44,310 nucleotides of DNA from Bacteroidales bacterium (GTDB taxonomy: Bacteria; Bacteroidota; Bacteroidia; Bacteroidales; NBLH01). Both the position numbers and the translations under genes were made by a program. The number at the start of each line of letters is the position of its first letter. The first letter of the stretch is position 1. Positions 17,354 to 26,486 of this stretch are shown here, piece by piece. Location: the NCBI GenBank assembly GCA_016937695.1, contig JAFGWC010000137.1, forward strand, positions 1-44,310. Reading direction: 5' to 3'. The notes under the pieces are model-generated. The model ran no database searches. It saw only the letters and a list, made by a program, of their open reading frames with translations, and had not been told where the DNA came from.

Positions 17354-19063
17354 TTAATCAAGTTTTAGAATTACTTTTTCTATTTTCCCATTAATATAGT
17401 TTGCATCGTATATTAACTTACCAATGCTATTATATTTTTTAAATCTACCTTCTTTGCTATTGTTTTTATAATTAATTTCACTTTCTGGTTTCCCGTTTGA
17501 GTACCAAGACATCCATTTTCCTTCTTTTTTACCATCTTTATATGCTTCAAATCTAACTTTAAATCCTCCTTCGATATAATATGTCCAAAAACCGTCTCTG
17601 ATTCCATTTTTATATGCTCCTTCAACATTTATTCTTCCATCTGCAAAATATGTTACATAAGGGCCGTTTTGTATTCCATTATTGAATCCTTCAACAAGTT
17701 TATTCAAACCATTTTCGTTCCAATATCTTGAAACGCCATTTTTTATATTTTCTTTATAGTATATTTCATACTTTTGTTGTCCGTTTTCGTACCATGCTTT
17801 CCACTTTCCATCCATTTTACCATTATGGAAATTTCCAGTCATTTGAATTTTTCCTGATTCGTACCAGGATTGCCAAGGACCTTCTTCTTTTCCATCTTCA
17901 AAATTTCCTTCATAATATTTTTTGCCGTTTTCGTAATATACAATCCAGTTACCATCTTTTTTGTCATTTTTAAAATTTCCTTTTTTCCATTCGTAACCGT
18001 TTGAATACCAATACGTCCAAAATCCATTCATTTTTCCTTTTGAATATATTCCTTCGTTTCCTTTTTGTCCGTCTGTTCGCCAATATGTCCATTTCCCTTC
18101 TTGAACATCATCAATAAAATTTCCTGATATGTCTAATTTTCCATCTTCAAGCCACCATTGTGCTTGTCCGTTTTTTTTACCGTTTTTAAACTCTATTTCA
18201 GTTGATAAATTTCTATTTTGGTACCAAAATTTATGAATGCCTTCTTTTATTCCATTTTTGAATTGACCTTCAAATTTTTTTTCGCCTGTTTCCCACCAAA
18301 ATATCCAAACTCCGTCTTTTTTGCCAACTTTTAATTGGCCTTCCATCTCCAATTGTTCGTTTTGATACCAAATTCTATTTATTCCATTTGTGTAATTCAT
18401 CTCTGTCCAGCGGTTTCCGTTTTCGTACCACGAAAGCCATAATCCTATTTCATTATTTTCAGAATAAGAGCCTTTTTTAAGTATTTTTCCACTCAAATAA
18501 TAACTTGTCCATAGTGAATCTTTTTTTCCATCTTTATAAAAACCTGTTTCTTTTATTTTTCCTTCTGGATATATTTCTTTATAAAAGCCATTGCCATTTT
18601 TGACTAAAGTATCGCCAAGTGTCGACCACACATTAATTACTTTCATTTCGCCATTTGAAAAGAAATATTCTTCTTTAAATTTTCCTTCTTTTTCATTGTA
18701 ATAAGTCCAAATGCTGTCTTTTAGGTCTTTTTTATAATAGCCTTCTGTTTTTATTTTGCCTGTTTTATACCATTCAAGATATTTTCCATGCTTAATTCCG
18801 TTTTTCAAATATCCTTGGTTTTCTTTTTTCCCGTTAGTGTAAAAATATGTTACTCTTCCGTTTGGAACTCCAAAATTATATTCGGTTTCGCGGACAAGAT
18901 TTTCCTGATCATCCCAAAATTTCCATAATCCTGTTTCTTTGCCAGTATTTGTCATTAATCCTTCAGAGCGTTTTTTCTTATTTTTCCAATATTCAGTTTG
19001 TACTTCTTGCGAGTATATATTAGAAATGCCAAGTATTAATATTATTGTCAGAATTAATTTCAT
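17354..19063 (-). CDS. Secreted YwqK-type MORN-repeat protein
   Basis: 569 residues. Residues 1-18 are a signal peptide ending at ISNIYSQ. The rest is about twenty tandem repeats of roughly 23 residues with the pattern G.w..Wy.nGk...eg.fknGkkdG, such as GNWIVYYENGKKYYEGNF. This is the MORN_2/YwqK repeat, which forms an elongated beta-sheet. Family members are often labelled toxin-antitoxin YwqK antitoxins, but here a secreted repeat protein of unknown binding partner is the safer reading. It lies between the STAS-like gene and the first PorE-like gene, with 60- and 89-base gaps, so co-transcription is possible. Confidence 0.85.
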   Translation of the reverse strand: MKLILTIILILGISNIYSQEVQTEYWKNKKKRSEGLMTNTGKETGLWKFWDDQENLVRETEYNFGVPNGRVTYFYTNGKKENQGYLKNGIKHGKYLEWYKTGKIKTEGYYKKDLKDSIWTYYNEKEGKFKEEYFFSNGEMKVINVWSTLGDTLVKNGNGFYKEIYPEGKIKETGFYKDGKKDSLWTSYYLSGKILKKGSYSENNEIGLWLSWYENGNRWTEMNYTNGINRIWYQNEQLEMEGQLKVGKKDGVWIFWWETGEKKFEGQFKNGIKEGIHKFWYQNRNLSTEIEFKNGKKNGQAQWWLEDGKLDISGNFIDDVQEGKWTYWRTDGQKGNEGIYSKGKMNGFWTYWYSNGYEWKKGNFKNDKKDGNWIVYYENGKKYYEGNFEDGKEEGPWQSWYESGKIQMTGNFHNGKMDGKWKAWYENGQQKYEIYYKENIKNGVSRYWNENGLNKLVEGFNNGIQNGPYVTYFADGRINVEGAYKNGIRDGFWTYYIEGGFKVRFEAYKDGKKEGKWMSWYSNGKPESEINYKNNSKEGRFKKYNSIGKLIYDANYINGKIEKVILKLD

Positions 19064-19152
19064 TTTTTTTATTTTTAAAGTTTTATAATCAGAAATAAAA
19101 TTAAGAAAAATATTTGATGGTTGATTTTTATATTAGCTTTTTTTGATAACGC

Positions 19153-21159
19153 TTAATTATTATTATTGTTATTTAAAAAATCATTTACAATAACTTTTGC
19201 TTTCGGGTATTTATCTATTATTTTTCTTAATTGAATTTCGGCTTCCCATTCATAAATATATTCTCCAACGTAATAAATGTATGTGCTTTTGTTGTTTATA
19301 TGTTCCTTAACATCTTCAATATCAGAAAAATATGATAGAGCTTGTTTTGTTTGAGAATCTGCTAGTTTTATAGAATAAATTTTATTTTTAATTATACTTG
19401 AATCATTTTGTGTAATATTTTGATTATTATCAAAACTGTTTAATTCAATTGAATTTACAAAAGATATTGAATTAGATTTTGGATTTGAAACTATTAGATT
19501 AGTTTTAAATTTGTTATTTGTTATGTTTTTATAAAATTGAATGTTGCTTTTAGGAATTACAATAATATCATCTAAGTTTACTATTTGATCTAAAACTAAT
19601 ATTGAACCTCCTGGATTTGAGTCGATTATATTTTTGTGTATAATTATATCATCATAAAAATAAGTGAAATTATATTTTTTCCCTGCTTTTAAAATATATT
19701 GATATTTGCCGGAGTTTGGAAAATTTTCTGCTTTAATAATAGTATCAAAATCATTTTCTTCGAAAATTACTATTTTCAGGTTTTTTATTGAATCTTTTTC
19801 GTTAAATATTAGTTTTCCTCTGATTGCAATATAATCATTTCTTCCAATAGTATCTAGCTCTATTTCAAACACATCGCTATTTCCTTTTCCGCCAGTTCTT
19901 TTCGAAGAAAAATATGCTTTTTTCCCTAATCTCATAGGGATATAAAAAAAATCGTCAAAAACTGAATTAATAGGCATTCCTAAATTAATTGGTTCTGTCC
20001 AATTTCCGGTTTTATCTTTAACACTTGCGAAAATATCAAAATCGCCGATTGAATTATGACCTTTTGATGAAAAAAATAATGTTCCGTTTTTGTGCAAATA
20101 TGGCATTTCTTCATCATATATTGTATTAATTTTATTGCCAAGATTTTTTGCATCGCCCCAAGCGCCATCTTGTTGTTTTTCAGATATATAAATATCTGTG
20201 CCGCCTAAAGAACCTTTTCTGTTGCTTGTGAAAAAAAGAAATTTTCCATCTGGCGAAAAACTACCATTTGTTTCTTGATATTTTGTGTTAATATTTGAAT
20301 TAAACTTTTTAGGCAACGACCATTGATTCGAACTATTTTTTTCGCTTAAATATAAACTTCCTTTTTGTTTGTCAATTCTTTGAATTATCATTTTTGAAGC
20401 ATCTTCTGATAAAAAACAAGCTTTTTCATGACTTAAAGTGTTAATTTTATTGCTTATTTCAACTGGATTTTCCCATACTTCTTCTTTAAACGATGATTTA
20501 TAAATATTTTCATCATATTCCCCATCTATTTCTTTTTCGCTTTTATTAATTGATGGTTTTTTTCTGCTAGTAAAAATTATTTCTTTTCCATTTGAATTTA
20601 TTAAGGGGAAATAATCTGAATATTTTGAATTTATATCTATTAAGCTTTCAATTTTTAGATTAATTTTAGATTTAGATATTAAATTGGCATTTTGACAGTA
20701 ATTTTTTAGTCGTAATGCTGCGTTTTTAAATTCAATCTGATGTTCGGGAATTTTATTAATGGAAGAGTCTAATATTTGAATTGCTTTAGAGAATTTGTTG
20801 TTTAAATGATATGCTTTTGCTAAATAATAAAATGCTTCGGCAGGTGCATTATTTTTATCATCTGTGCTTTTTAGTGATATAGAATTTTCTAAATAACTTA
20901 ATGAGGTTTCTTTACCATATTCAGTGTTTAAATAGCAAAATCCGATTAAAAAATTTAATCTGGAATTGTTGTTTTCGTTGATTAACAATCTTTTGTATAA
21001 AATTAAAGCTCTTTCAAATTTATCTTCTGCTAAAGCTTCTTCGGCAAGTTTTTCAATTTCATTTTTGCTTAATTCTTTATCAGAAACAGTTCTTTGAGCA
21101 TTTAATTCAAAGGATTTTAATAATAAAATACAGAATAATATTTTAAAAAGCCATTTCAT
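19153..21159 (-). CDS. PorE-like TPR/beta-propeller protein with SPOR-like end and no OmpA domain
   Basis: 668 residues. A signal peptide (1-21, ending FELNAQ) leads into TPR-like helices (about 30-170). Five PD40-type propeller blades follow (about 175-435), for instance SFSPDGKFLFFTSNRKG and LGGTDIYISEKQ. A carboxypeptidase-regulatory-like beta domain starts near 443. The last part (YIYYVGEYIYEWEAEIQLRK, then FPKAK-like KYPKAKVIVNDF) looks like a divergent SPOR domain, which in other proteins binds denuded peptidoglycan. It ends in a poly-Asn tail. T9SS protein PorE and the two paralogues at 27492 and 30565 carry an OmpA-like domain that is missing here. A periplasmic or outer-membrane scaffold role is inferred. 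Confidence 0.85.
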   Translation of the reverse strand: MKWLFKILFCILLLKSFELNAQRTVSDKELSKNEIEKLAEEALAEDKFERALILYKRLLINENNNSRLNFLIGFCYLNTEYGKETSLSYLENSISLKSTDDKNNAPAEAFYYLAKAYHLNNKFSKAIQILDSSINKIPEHQIEFKNAALRLKNYCQNANLISKSKINLKIESLIDINSKYSDYFPLINSNGKEIIFTSRKKPSINKSEKEIDGEYDENIYKSSFKEEVWENPVEISNKINTLSHEKACFLSEDASKMIIQRIDKQKGSLYLSEKNSSNQWSLPKKFNSNINTKYQETNGSFSPDGKFLFFTSNRKGSLGGTDIYISEKQQDGAWGDAKNLGNKINTIYDEEMPYLHKNGTLFFSSKGHNSIGDFDIFASVKDKTGNWTEPINLGMPINSVFDDFFYIPMRLGKKAYFSSKRTGGKGNSDVFEIELDTIGRNDYIAIRGKLIFNEKDSIKNLKIVIFEENDFDTIIKAENFPNSGKYQYILKAGKKYNFTYFYDDIIIHKNIIDSNPGGSILVLDQIVNLDDIIVIPKSNIQFYKNITNNKFKTNLIVSNPKSNSISFVNSIELNSFDNNQNITQNDSSIIKNKIYSIKLADSQTKQALSYFSDIEDVKEHINNKSTYIYYVGEYIYEWEAEIQLRKIIDKYPKAKVIVNDFLNNNNNN

Positions 21160-21238
21160 CTTATGTAAAACGATTAACAGTATTTTAATTATTATATTTT
21201 ACTAAAAAAATATTATTTTAGGAAAATATATAAATAAA

Positions 21239-21418
21239 TTAATTTGCTGTCTTATTTTTAAATTTTAGTACAATTTTTCGAATAATTTCAATAATTATAC
21301 TTACAGCAATGAAAATGCCAAAAAAGAAAATAAATTGAGTAAAACCTTCGATATTTAACTCATTTACAAGCCAATATCCTAATATTGCAGAAATTATTAT
21401 TCTAAGAATGTTTGTCAT
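21239..21418 (-). CDS. Small two-helix membrane protein
   Basis: A 59-residue frame fills the gap between pbpC and the PorE-like gene. It starts MTNILRIIISAILGYWLVNE, continues through a short polar turn (LNIEGFTQ) into a second long hydrophobic helix, and ends with a basic tail (IIRKIVLKFKNKTAN). Two helices in a hairpin with a positively charged end fit a small inner-membrane protein. No family is recognised. The regular hydrophobic/basic pattern makes chance unlikely. Flanking gaps are 79 and 103 bases with no other structure seen. Confidence 0.6.
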   Translation of the reverse strand: MTNILRIIISAILGYWLVNELNIEGFTQFIFFFGIFIAVSIIIEIIRKIVLKFKNKTAN

Positions 21419-21521
21419 ATATAATTATAATAGTTTTAAGTATTATTAGAAAAATTTATTGTTTAGTATTAAAGAATAAATTTAAATGTAAAATATTTTA
21501 ATAAATTATATAATTTTGTAA

Positions 21522-23870
21522 TTAAAAGTTAATCATTTTTACTGAAATATAAACATTTGAATTCCTTCCTTTATCATCGGTACACGAAATTTTAATTTTC
21601 CCGGATTGTGGTTTATAAAAAACGCTTTTGGTTGGCAATTCTGCTTTTAAAAATTTATCGTTTACATACCAAAAAACTTTATTTACATCATTTGCAGCAT
21701 TACAAGTAAGCATTATTTCAGTAGAATCTGTTTTATCTACAAAATACTCAACATTATTAACCGGCGAAGTAATTTCGGGTATATTTTCTGCAAATACTCT
21801 TTCACATTTAGGGTTATGTTTTGGGATTTTTATGTATTTTACTTGTTGTTTTTCATAATAAGTAATCATTTCCGGTTTATAATTTGGATAAAAGGCTTCA
21901 ATATATCCGTTTTCCGGCAAACAGCTTGTACAGTATGAGATTGTAGAATCGGGCGAAATATATACTTTTTTTAAGTGATTACAAATATTTGTTGATGATA
22001 CTTCCGGAATATATGCATCAATTATTAAATTTTTGCAAAATGAATTAGGAATCAGTCCAGATTCTGAGCAGACCATTCTAAAATCAATTTTCTCAGGTTG
22101 TTCGTAAAAATCATTTTTAGATTTATAATCAATTGTATTGAATATTTCAAATAGGAGTGGAGATGCTGATTCTGAACCACTTAGCTCTTGAACTCCTTCT
22201 GATGAAAAATTTCCTACCCAAACTCCTATTGTATAATCTTTGTTGTATCCAATACTCCATGCGTCTTTTCGTCCATATGATGTTCCTGTTTTCCACGCAA
22301 CTTTTGGTAAATCTGCACTGTTTTGCCATTCTAAAGGTAAATCAGGACGCTTTACTTGTGTTAATATTTCGGTGAGCATATATGCTGATTCTGTTGATAT
22401 AATATTAAATCCTGTGTTAGAAGTGTCTGATTTTAACCAGTTTACATCCGTAAATACTCCTTGATTTGCAAATGCATGATAAAGCATGGTTAATTCTTCT
22501 AAAGTAACACCGCAGCCACCTAAAACTAAAGAAAGACCAAGTTTTGATTCGTCTTTTCGTATTTGATTAAAATTTACTTTTTTTAATGCTTTAATGAAGT
22601 TTTCTGTTTTATAAGAATTTAATATTTTAACAGCAATAATATTTAATGAGTTTATTAATGCATTACTAACAGTAACAATTCCATGATAATCAGAATCGTA
22701 ATTTTTTGGTTCGTAACCGCTATAATTTACAGGAACATCAGTAATTTTTAATTTTGGGGTTATAAGTCCTTTATCAAATGCCAGAGCATATAAAAATGGC
22801 TTTAAAGTACTTCCGGGCGAGCGAATAGCTTTTATTCCATCCACTTGTCCGGCATCTTCTTTATTTGAAAAATCTGCTGAACCAATATATGTAATTATGC
22901 TGTTTGTATTATTATCGATGATTAGTACTGATGCATTTTTTATATTGTTGGAATACAGACGATTAATATAGTTTTTGACAATATTTTCAATTTTTATTTG
23001 TTTTTTTAAGTCTAAATGTGTGTATATATTTGGTTTATCGGCAAACATGCGCCTTAGTCTGAATGAATATTGAGGTGCTGATTTTGGTGATATGTGTCTG
23101 GAAGCTGTTAATGGTTCGTTTAGTGCATCGTTAATATCTTGTTTTGGAAATAATTTAGCTTTTTCAAATCGTTTAAGCCAAAGGTTTCTTGATTTAATTA
23201 TCATTGCGTTATCTTTTCCTAAAACCAGAGAATTTGGTCTGTTTGGAATTATAGAAAGTGCTGTTAATTCTGCAAGACTTAAGTGATTTGGTGCTTTTTC
23301 AAAATAAAGAATTGATGCCGCTTTTACGCCTTCAATATTACCTCCGAAAGGAATTATATTTAGGTACATTTGAAAAATTTCTTCTTTACTAAAGTGCATT
23401 TCTAATTGAAAAGCTCTAAACATTTCAATTATTTTATTAAAATAAGTTCTGTTTTTTGGTTCTAGTAATCGAGCAACTTGCATTGTAATTGTTGATGCGC
23501 CTGATGTTCTTTTTTGCTTTAGAATATTATTTGTTGCAGCTCTTATTATTGCGGCCAAATTTACACCAGGATGATAATAAAAATATTTATCTTCTTTGAA
23601 AATTATCGCTTTTTCGAGTAATGGTGTAATTTCATTTATTTCTGTTTTCATTCTCCATTTGTCGTCGTAACTTAAAAAAGCATGAACTACACTGCTATCT
23701 GAAGAATTAATTATTGTTGAGTATTTTATATTTATTTTGAAAGGGAAAGCTAAATCTAACAATAGAAATAGTGCTAAAACTATTAATATTGCTGATATAA
23801 ATTTTCGAAAAGAAATTGGTATTTTAAACCAGTAAAATTTAATTTGTTTTAAGATAATTGTGATATCCAC
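21522..23870 (-). CDS. pbpC: Penicillin-binding protein 1C
   Basis: 782 residues, the usual PBP1C size. After one membrane helix (about 24-42) comes a GT51 transglycosylase domain with FKEDKYFYYHPGVN (catalytic Glu at 93) and RTSGASTITMQVARLL (121-136). The transpeptidase domain carries the SxxK motif STLK with nucleophile Ser354 (after IRSPG) and KTGTS at 527-531. The C-terminal 80 residues (ITSPVNNVEYFV on) form the BiPBP_C beta domain that marks PBP1C. It polymerises and possibly crosslinks peptidoglycan at the inner membrane. Unlike in many bacteria, no alpha-2-macroglobulin gene adjoins it. It starts 4 bases after the tethered HTH gene. Confidence 0.96.
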   Translation of the reverse strand: MDITIILKQIKFYWFKIPISFRKFISAILIVLALFLLLDLAFPFKINIKYSTIINSSDSSVVHAFLSYDDKWRMKTEINEITPLLEKAIIFKEDKYFYYHPGVNLAAIIRAATNNILKQKRTSGASTITMQVARLLEPKNRTYFNKIIEMFRAFQLEMHFSKEEIFQMYLNIIPFGGNIEGVKAASILYFEKAPNHLSLAELTALSIIPNRPNSLVLGKDNAMIIKSRNLWLKRFEKAKLFPKQDINDALNEPLTASRHISPKSAPQYSFRLRRMFADKPNIYTHLDLKKQIKIENIVKNYINRLYSNNIKNASVLIIDNNTNSIITYIGSADFSNKEDAGQVDGIKAIRSPGSTLKPFLYALAFDKGLITPKLKITDVPVNYSGYEPKNYDSDYHGIVTVSNALINSLNIIAVKILNSYKTENFIKALKKVNFNQIRKDESKLGLSLVLGGCGVTLEELTMLYHAFANQGVFTDVNWLKSDTSNTGFNIISTESAYMLTEILTQVKRPDLPLEWQNSADLPKVAWKTGTSYGRKDAWSIGYNKDYTIGVWVGNFSSEGVQELSGSESASPLLFEIFNTIDYKSKNDFYEQPEKIDFRMVCSESGLIPNSFCKNLIIDAYIPEVSSTNICNHLKKVYISPDSTISYCTSCLPENGYIEAFYPNYKPEMITYYEKQQVKYIKIPKHNPKCERVFAENIPEITSPVNNVEYFVDKTDSTEIMLTCNAANDVNKVFWYVNDKFLKAELPTKSVFYKPQSGKIKISCTDDKGRNSNVYISVKMINF

Positions 23871-23874
23871 AATA

Positions 23875-24339
23875 TTATTTCGAATTAAAATAGAGTATTA
23901 AAATAAATCCTATAATCAATAAAACTGAAATGAAAATTCCAATTATTGTTTCCCAATAACTGGTTTTTTCAAAATTAAATTTGTATTCTTCGGATAAAGG
24001 CTTGTTTGACAGTGTTTTACCATTAGCGTTTTTTACAATTCGTTCAGTTATTTCATCTGCTAAAACATCAACAGTTATAAATTTATTTTCTATTTCTAAT
24101 TCGATATCATTTTCTGAATTGCTTTCTTTTGAAATATCGTTAATAATATCTTCTTTTTCAATATCAATTAATTTTTCTTCTTCCGGCGGATATGTTTCAA
24201 GAAGAAAATCTTTATCTATTAAATATTGACTATTTTCAACTTTTACGTATTCTGTACGAATTCTCTTTTTACAAAGTCGATATATTGTTGTTTGGCTTTT
24301 TCCTGTCAGCTCAATTGCTTCTTTAACTGAAATAAACAT
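23875..24339 (-). CDS. Membrane-tethered helix-turn-helix protein
   Basis: 154 residues. Residues 1-52 (FISVKEAIELTGKSQTTIYR, then LCKKR... and YLIDKDFLLE) match the MerR/excisionase-type winged HTH: a helix, a turn, a recognition helix and a wing. A Glu/Asp-rich linker follows (about 53-125). The C-terminus is one membrane helix (about 131-150) ending in a short tail, so the DNA-binding end faces the cytoplasm. Only 4 bases separate it from pbpC downstream, so the two are almost certainly co-transcribed. A candidate -7 TAATTTTG (minus strand, 24369-24376) lies about 30 bases upstream. Coupling wall synthesis to transcription is an attractive but unproven idea. Confidence 0.8.
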   Translation of the reverse strand: MFISVKEAIELTGKSQTTIYRLCKKRIRTEYVKVENSQYLIDKDFLLETYPPEEEKLIDIEKEDIINDISKESNSENDIELEIENKFITVDVLADEITERIVKNANGKTLSNKPLSEEYKFNFEKTSYWETIIGIFISVLLIIGFILILYFNSK

Positions 24340-24622
24340 ATGTTAAGTTTAAAGTAATTAATGCATTCCAAAATTAACAAAATTTATCGTAAAGATAAAA
24401 TATCTATAGAAATCTTGTTTAAATAGCGATATAAGAAAATTTTTATTTTCAAAATCACAAAAGATTAAAAATAAAATTCTAACAAATATCAATCCTTAAA
24501 TTTAAAAATATTTAAAAAATTGATATCAATATTATTTTGTTAAAGGATATAGTTTTAATCTTTCTTTATATTTTCAAGTTTCAGTTTTCAAATTGTCGAT
24601 GTTTAAATAGTGTTGACCGTTT

Positions 24623-25738
24623 TTACTTTTTACTTTTGTTTTTAATAATTCGGTAGCCAATTCCCCATTCAACAAAATCGGCAGCAGCCCAATATGTTTT
24701 TAAATTTAAACTTATAATTAGTTTATTATCAAATCTATAGCTTAATCCAAATCGATTGTAGCTTGTTTGAAAAGATCTTGCGCGACCAATTATATAAACT
24801 CCCATTTGAGTTGTAAATGACATTTTTCCGTAAACAAAATCGTAAGAAAAATGAGCACCTGAATAAAACATTTCTGTATTTGTGGGATTTTCAATTCCTT
24901 CATTTTTTAAGATTTCAATTCGTGATTTATCGTAAAAAACATCAATTCCTATTCCAAACATTCCTTTGTTTGAAAATTGCCTTTTTGCATTAATTGAAAG
25001 GCTTGAAATTGGATACATTGTTTCTCTGGCAGGTGCAATATTTTTAAATCCACTTGATAGAATTACGGAATATTCGTATTGCTTTTTAAATTTTGGAATT
25101 TCGGAACAAATCTTTGTATAGTTATCATGAAAATTATAATTGAAACCTGTTTGAAATGATACAATATTGAAGCCTTTGTTTGGTTGCCATGTTCCACCAT
25201 TTGAATAATGAGTAATTCCAAATCCAAAAGTTATAAATGTTTTTTTTGCAATTTTTAATTTAGATTCCAGACTTAAATTTATGTAAACATTTAAGTGTGA
25301 GCCAATTGCAATATTGTATTTGTTGTCATATAAATCATATTTTTTATTAAGCCATGCAATACCTTCAGAGAATTTATAGCTTAAAATAAATTTATTGCTT
25401 TCAATAATCGGAATACTTATATAAGGAAAAATTGCGTTTACTTTTCCCAGTAAATCAGGATTTCCTAAATCTGCGTAATAATATCCCAAACCTAATGTTG
25501 GATATTTATAAATTTGTTGCCAGTTTTTATCGCCTTTTGTTCTAAATCCGATATTTGTTTCAAAAGCTTTTACATAGTCTTTTATAAAGTATTTAAAAGA
25601 TTCGTGATGTGCATAAATATATCCGGATGAATATTTTGCTGATATACTTATGTTTTTAGTTGAGTCTATGTTTTGAGAATTGCTTTTTATTTGAAAAAGA
25701 ATTGTTATAATTAAAATTAGAGAAATATTTTTGTTCAT
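24623..25738 (-). CDS. PagL-like acyloxyacyl hydrolase / lipid A deacylase, outer membrane
   Basis: 371 residues with a signal peptide (1-22, ending KSNSQ) and alternating polar/aromatic strands typical of a beta-barrel. GFGITHYSNGG places H177 and S179 in the PagL catalytic arrangement (HxS), followed by PNKGFN; this motif defines the lipid A 3-O-deacylase family in Bacteroidota. It would trim acyl chains from lipid A in the outer membrane. It is longer than enterobacterial PagL (about 185 residues), as usual for the Bacteroidota acyloxyacyl hydrolase branch. It starts 6 bases after the GIN lipoprotein gene and closes a three-gene unit. Confidence 0.82.
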   Translation of the reverse strand: MNKNISLILIITILFQIKSNSQNIDSTKNISISAKYSSGYIYAHHESFKYFIKDYVKAFETNIGFRTKGDKNWQQIYKYPTLGLGYYYADLGNPDLLGKVNAIFPYISIPIIESNKFILSYKFSEGIAWLNKKYDLYDNKYNIAIGSHLNVYINLSLESKLKIAKKTFITFGFGITHYSNGGTWQPNKGFNIVSFQTGFNYNFHDNYTKICSEIPKFKKQYEYSVILSSGFKNIAPARETMYPISSLSINAKRQFSNKGMFGIGIDVFYDKSRIEILKNEGIENPTNTEMFYSGAHFSYDFVYGKMSFTTQMGVYIIGRARSFQTSYNRFGLSYRFDNKLIISLNLKTYWAAADFVEWGIGYRIIKNKSKK

Positions 25739-25744
25739 TCTTTT

Positions 25745-26470
25745 TTACTTTTTTATCAATTTTCCGCTGCCTGTATGTTCTTTAATTTCAATGTTATACG
25801 GATTTCCTGAATAATAAATATTTCCCGAATCTAAAATATTAACATCAAGTAAACCATCTGTTTTAACATAGATATCGCCCATGCTTTTGTTATATGCATA
25901 GCAAGCTTCGGTTAAAACTTCTTCTGCATATATAAATGAGGAATATAATGCATATACATATAGTTTTTTAGATTTTCCTTTTAATATATAATCGCCAGAA
26001 CCAAACCATATTGCTAATTTAAATACTTTGCTGTTAATTGTTAAATCGCAATATCCAATTTGTGATTCAAATCTTATTGATAATGAAGGAGTTACTAATG
26101 TGTCGATTGAATATAAATTTGCTGCATCGTAAACTATAAGCTGTGTTAAAGTGTCAAAAGTGATATATAAATTTTTATTGGCATAGCCTTTAATAAAATC
26201 GCATTTATTTAAATCGTTAATTGTTAAAACATCATTTTTAACAACTGTTTCAATATTTGGAATTATATTTTTTCCGGCTTCAATTTCAATTTTATTTTCT
26301 ACTCCCGATTTTAAGTAAACATTAAAAACTCCATAAAGTTCAATTTGCTTAAAATCAGCAGTTTGTCTTTCAATTTTAACAATTTCTCCCGAAGAACTCA
26401 GGCAATTATTTTCACAAGAATTCAAAAAAAATGATAATATGATAATAAAATAAGCGGCTAAATTTTTCAT
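25745..26470 (-). CDS. GIN-domain (DUF2807) lipoprotein
   Basis: 241 residues. The N-terminus is a lipoprotein signal with lipobox LNSC and acylated Cys at position 19. FKQIELYGVFNVYLKSG and IIPNIETVVKNDVLTIND are the opening of the GIN domain (putative auto-transporter adhesin head), a right-handed beta-helix. The later repeats (LSIRFESQIGYCDLTINSK, SGDYILKGKSKKLYVYAL) fit that fold. It should sit on the periplasmic side or on the cell surface. It lies between the radical SAM gene (16-base gap) and the PagL-like gene (6-base gap). Function unknown. Confidence 0.85.
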   Translation of the reverse strand: MKNLAAYFIIILSFFLNSCENNCLSSSGEIVKIERQTADFKQIELYGVFNVYLKSGVENKIEIEAGKNIIPNIETVVKNDVLTINDLNKCDFIKGYANKNLYITFDTLTQLIVYDAANLYSIDTLVTPSLSIRFESQIGYCDLTINSKVFKLAIWFGSGDYILKGKSKKLYVYALYSSFIYAEEVLTEACYAYNKSMGDIYVKTDGLLDVNILDSGNIYYSGNPYNIEIKEHTGSGKLIKK

Positions 26471-26486
26471 TGATAATTTATAATTT

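Noticed and set aside
17354-19063. Toxin-antitoxin system based on the YwqK repeat label
   Set aside because: There is no toxin-like partner next to the gene, and a signal peptide suggests export; the antitoxin label comes from family annotation only.
24519-24530. Perfect 12-base palindrome ATTGATATCAAT upstream of the HTH gene
   Set aside because: In AT-rich spacer such palindromes arise easily; one copy only, and it is about 180 bases from the HTH start. Kept only as a possible operator in a finding, not as a feature.
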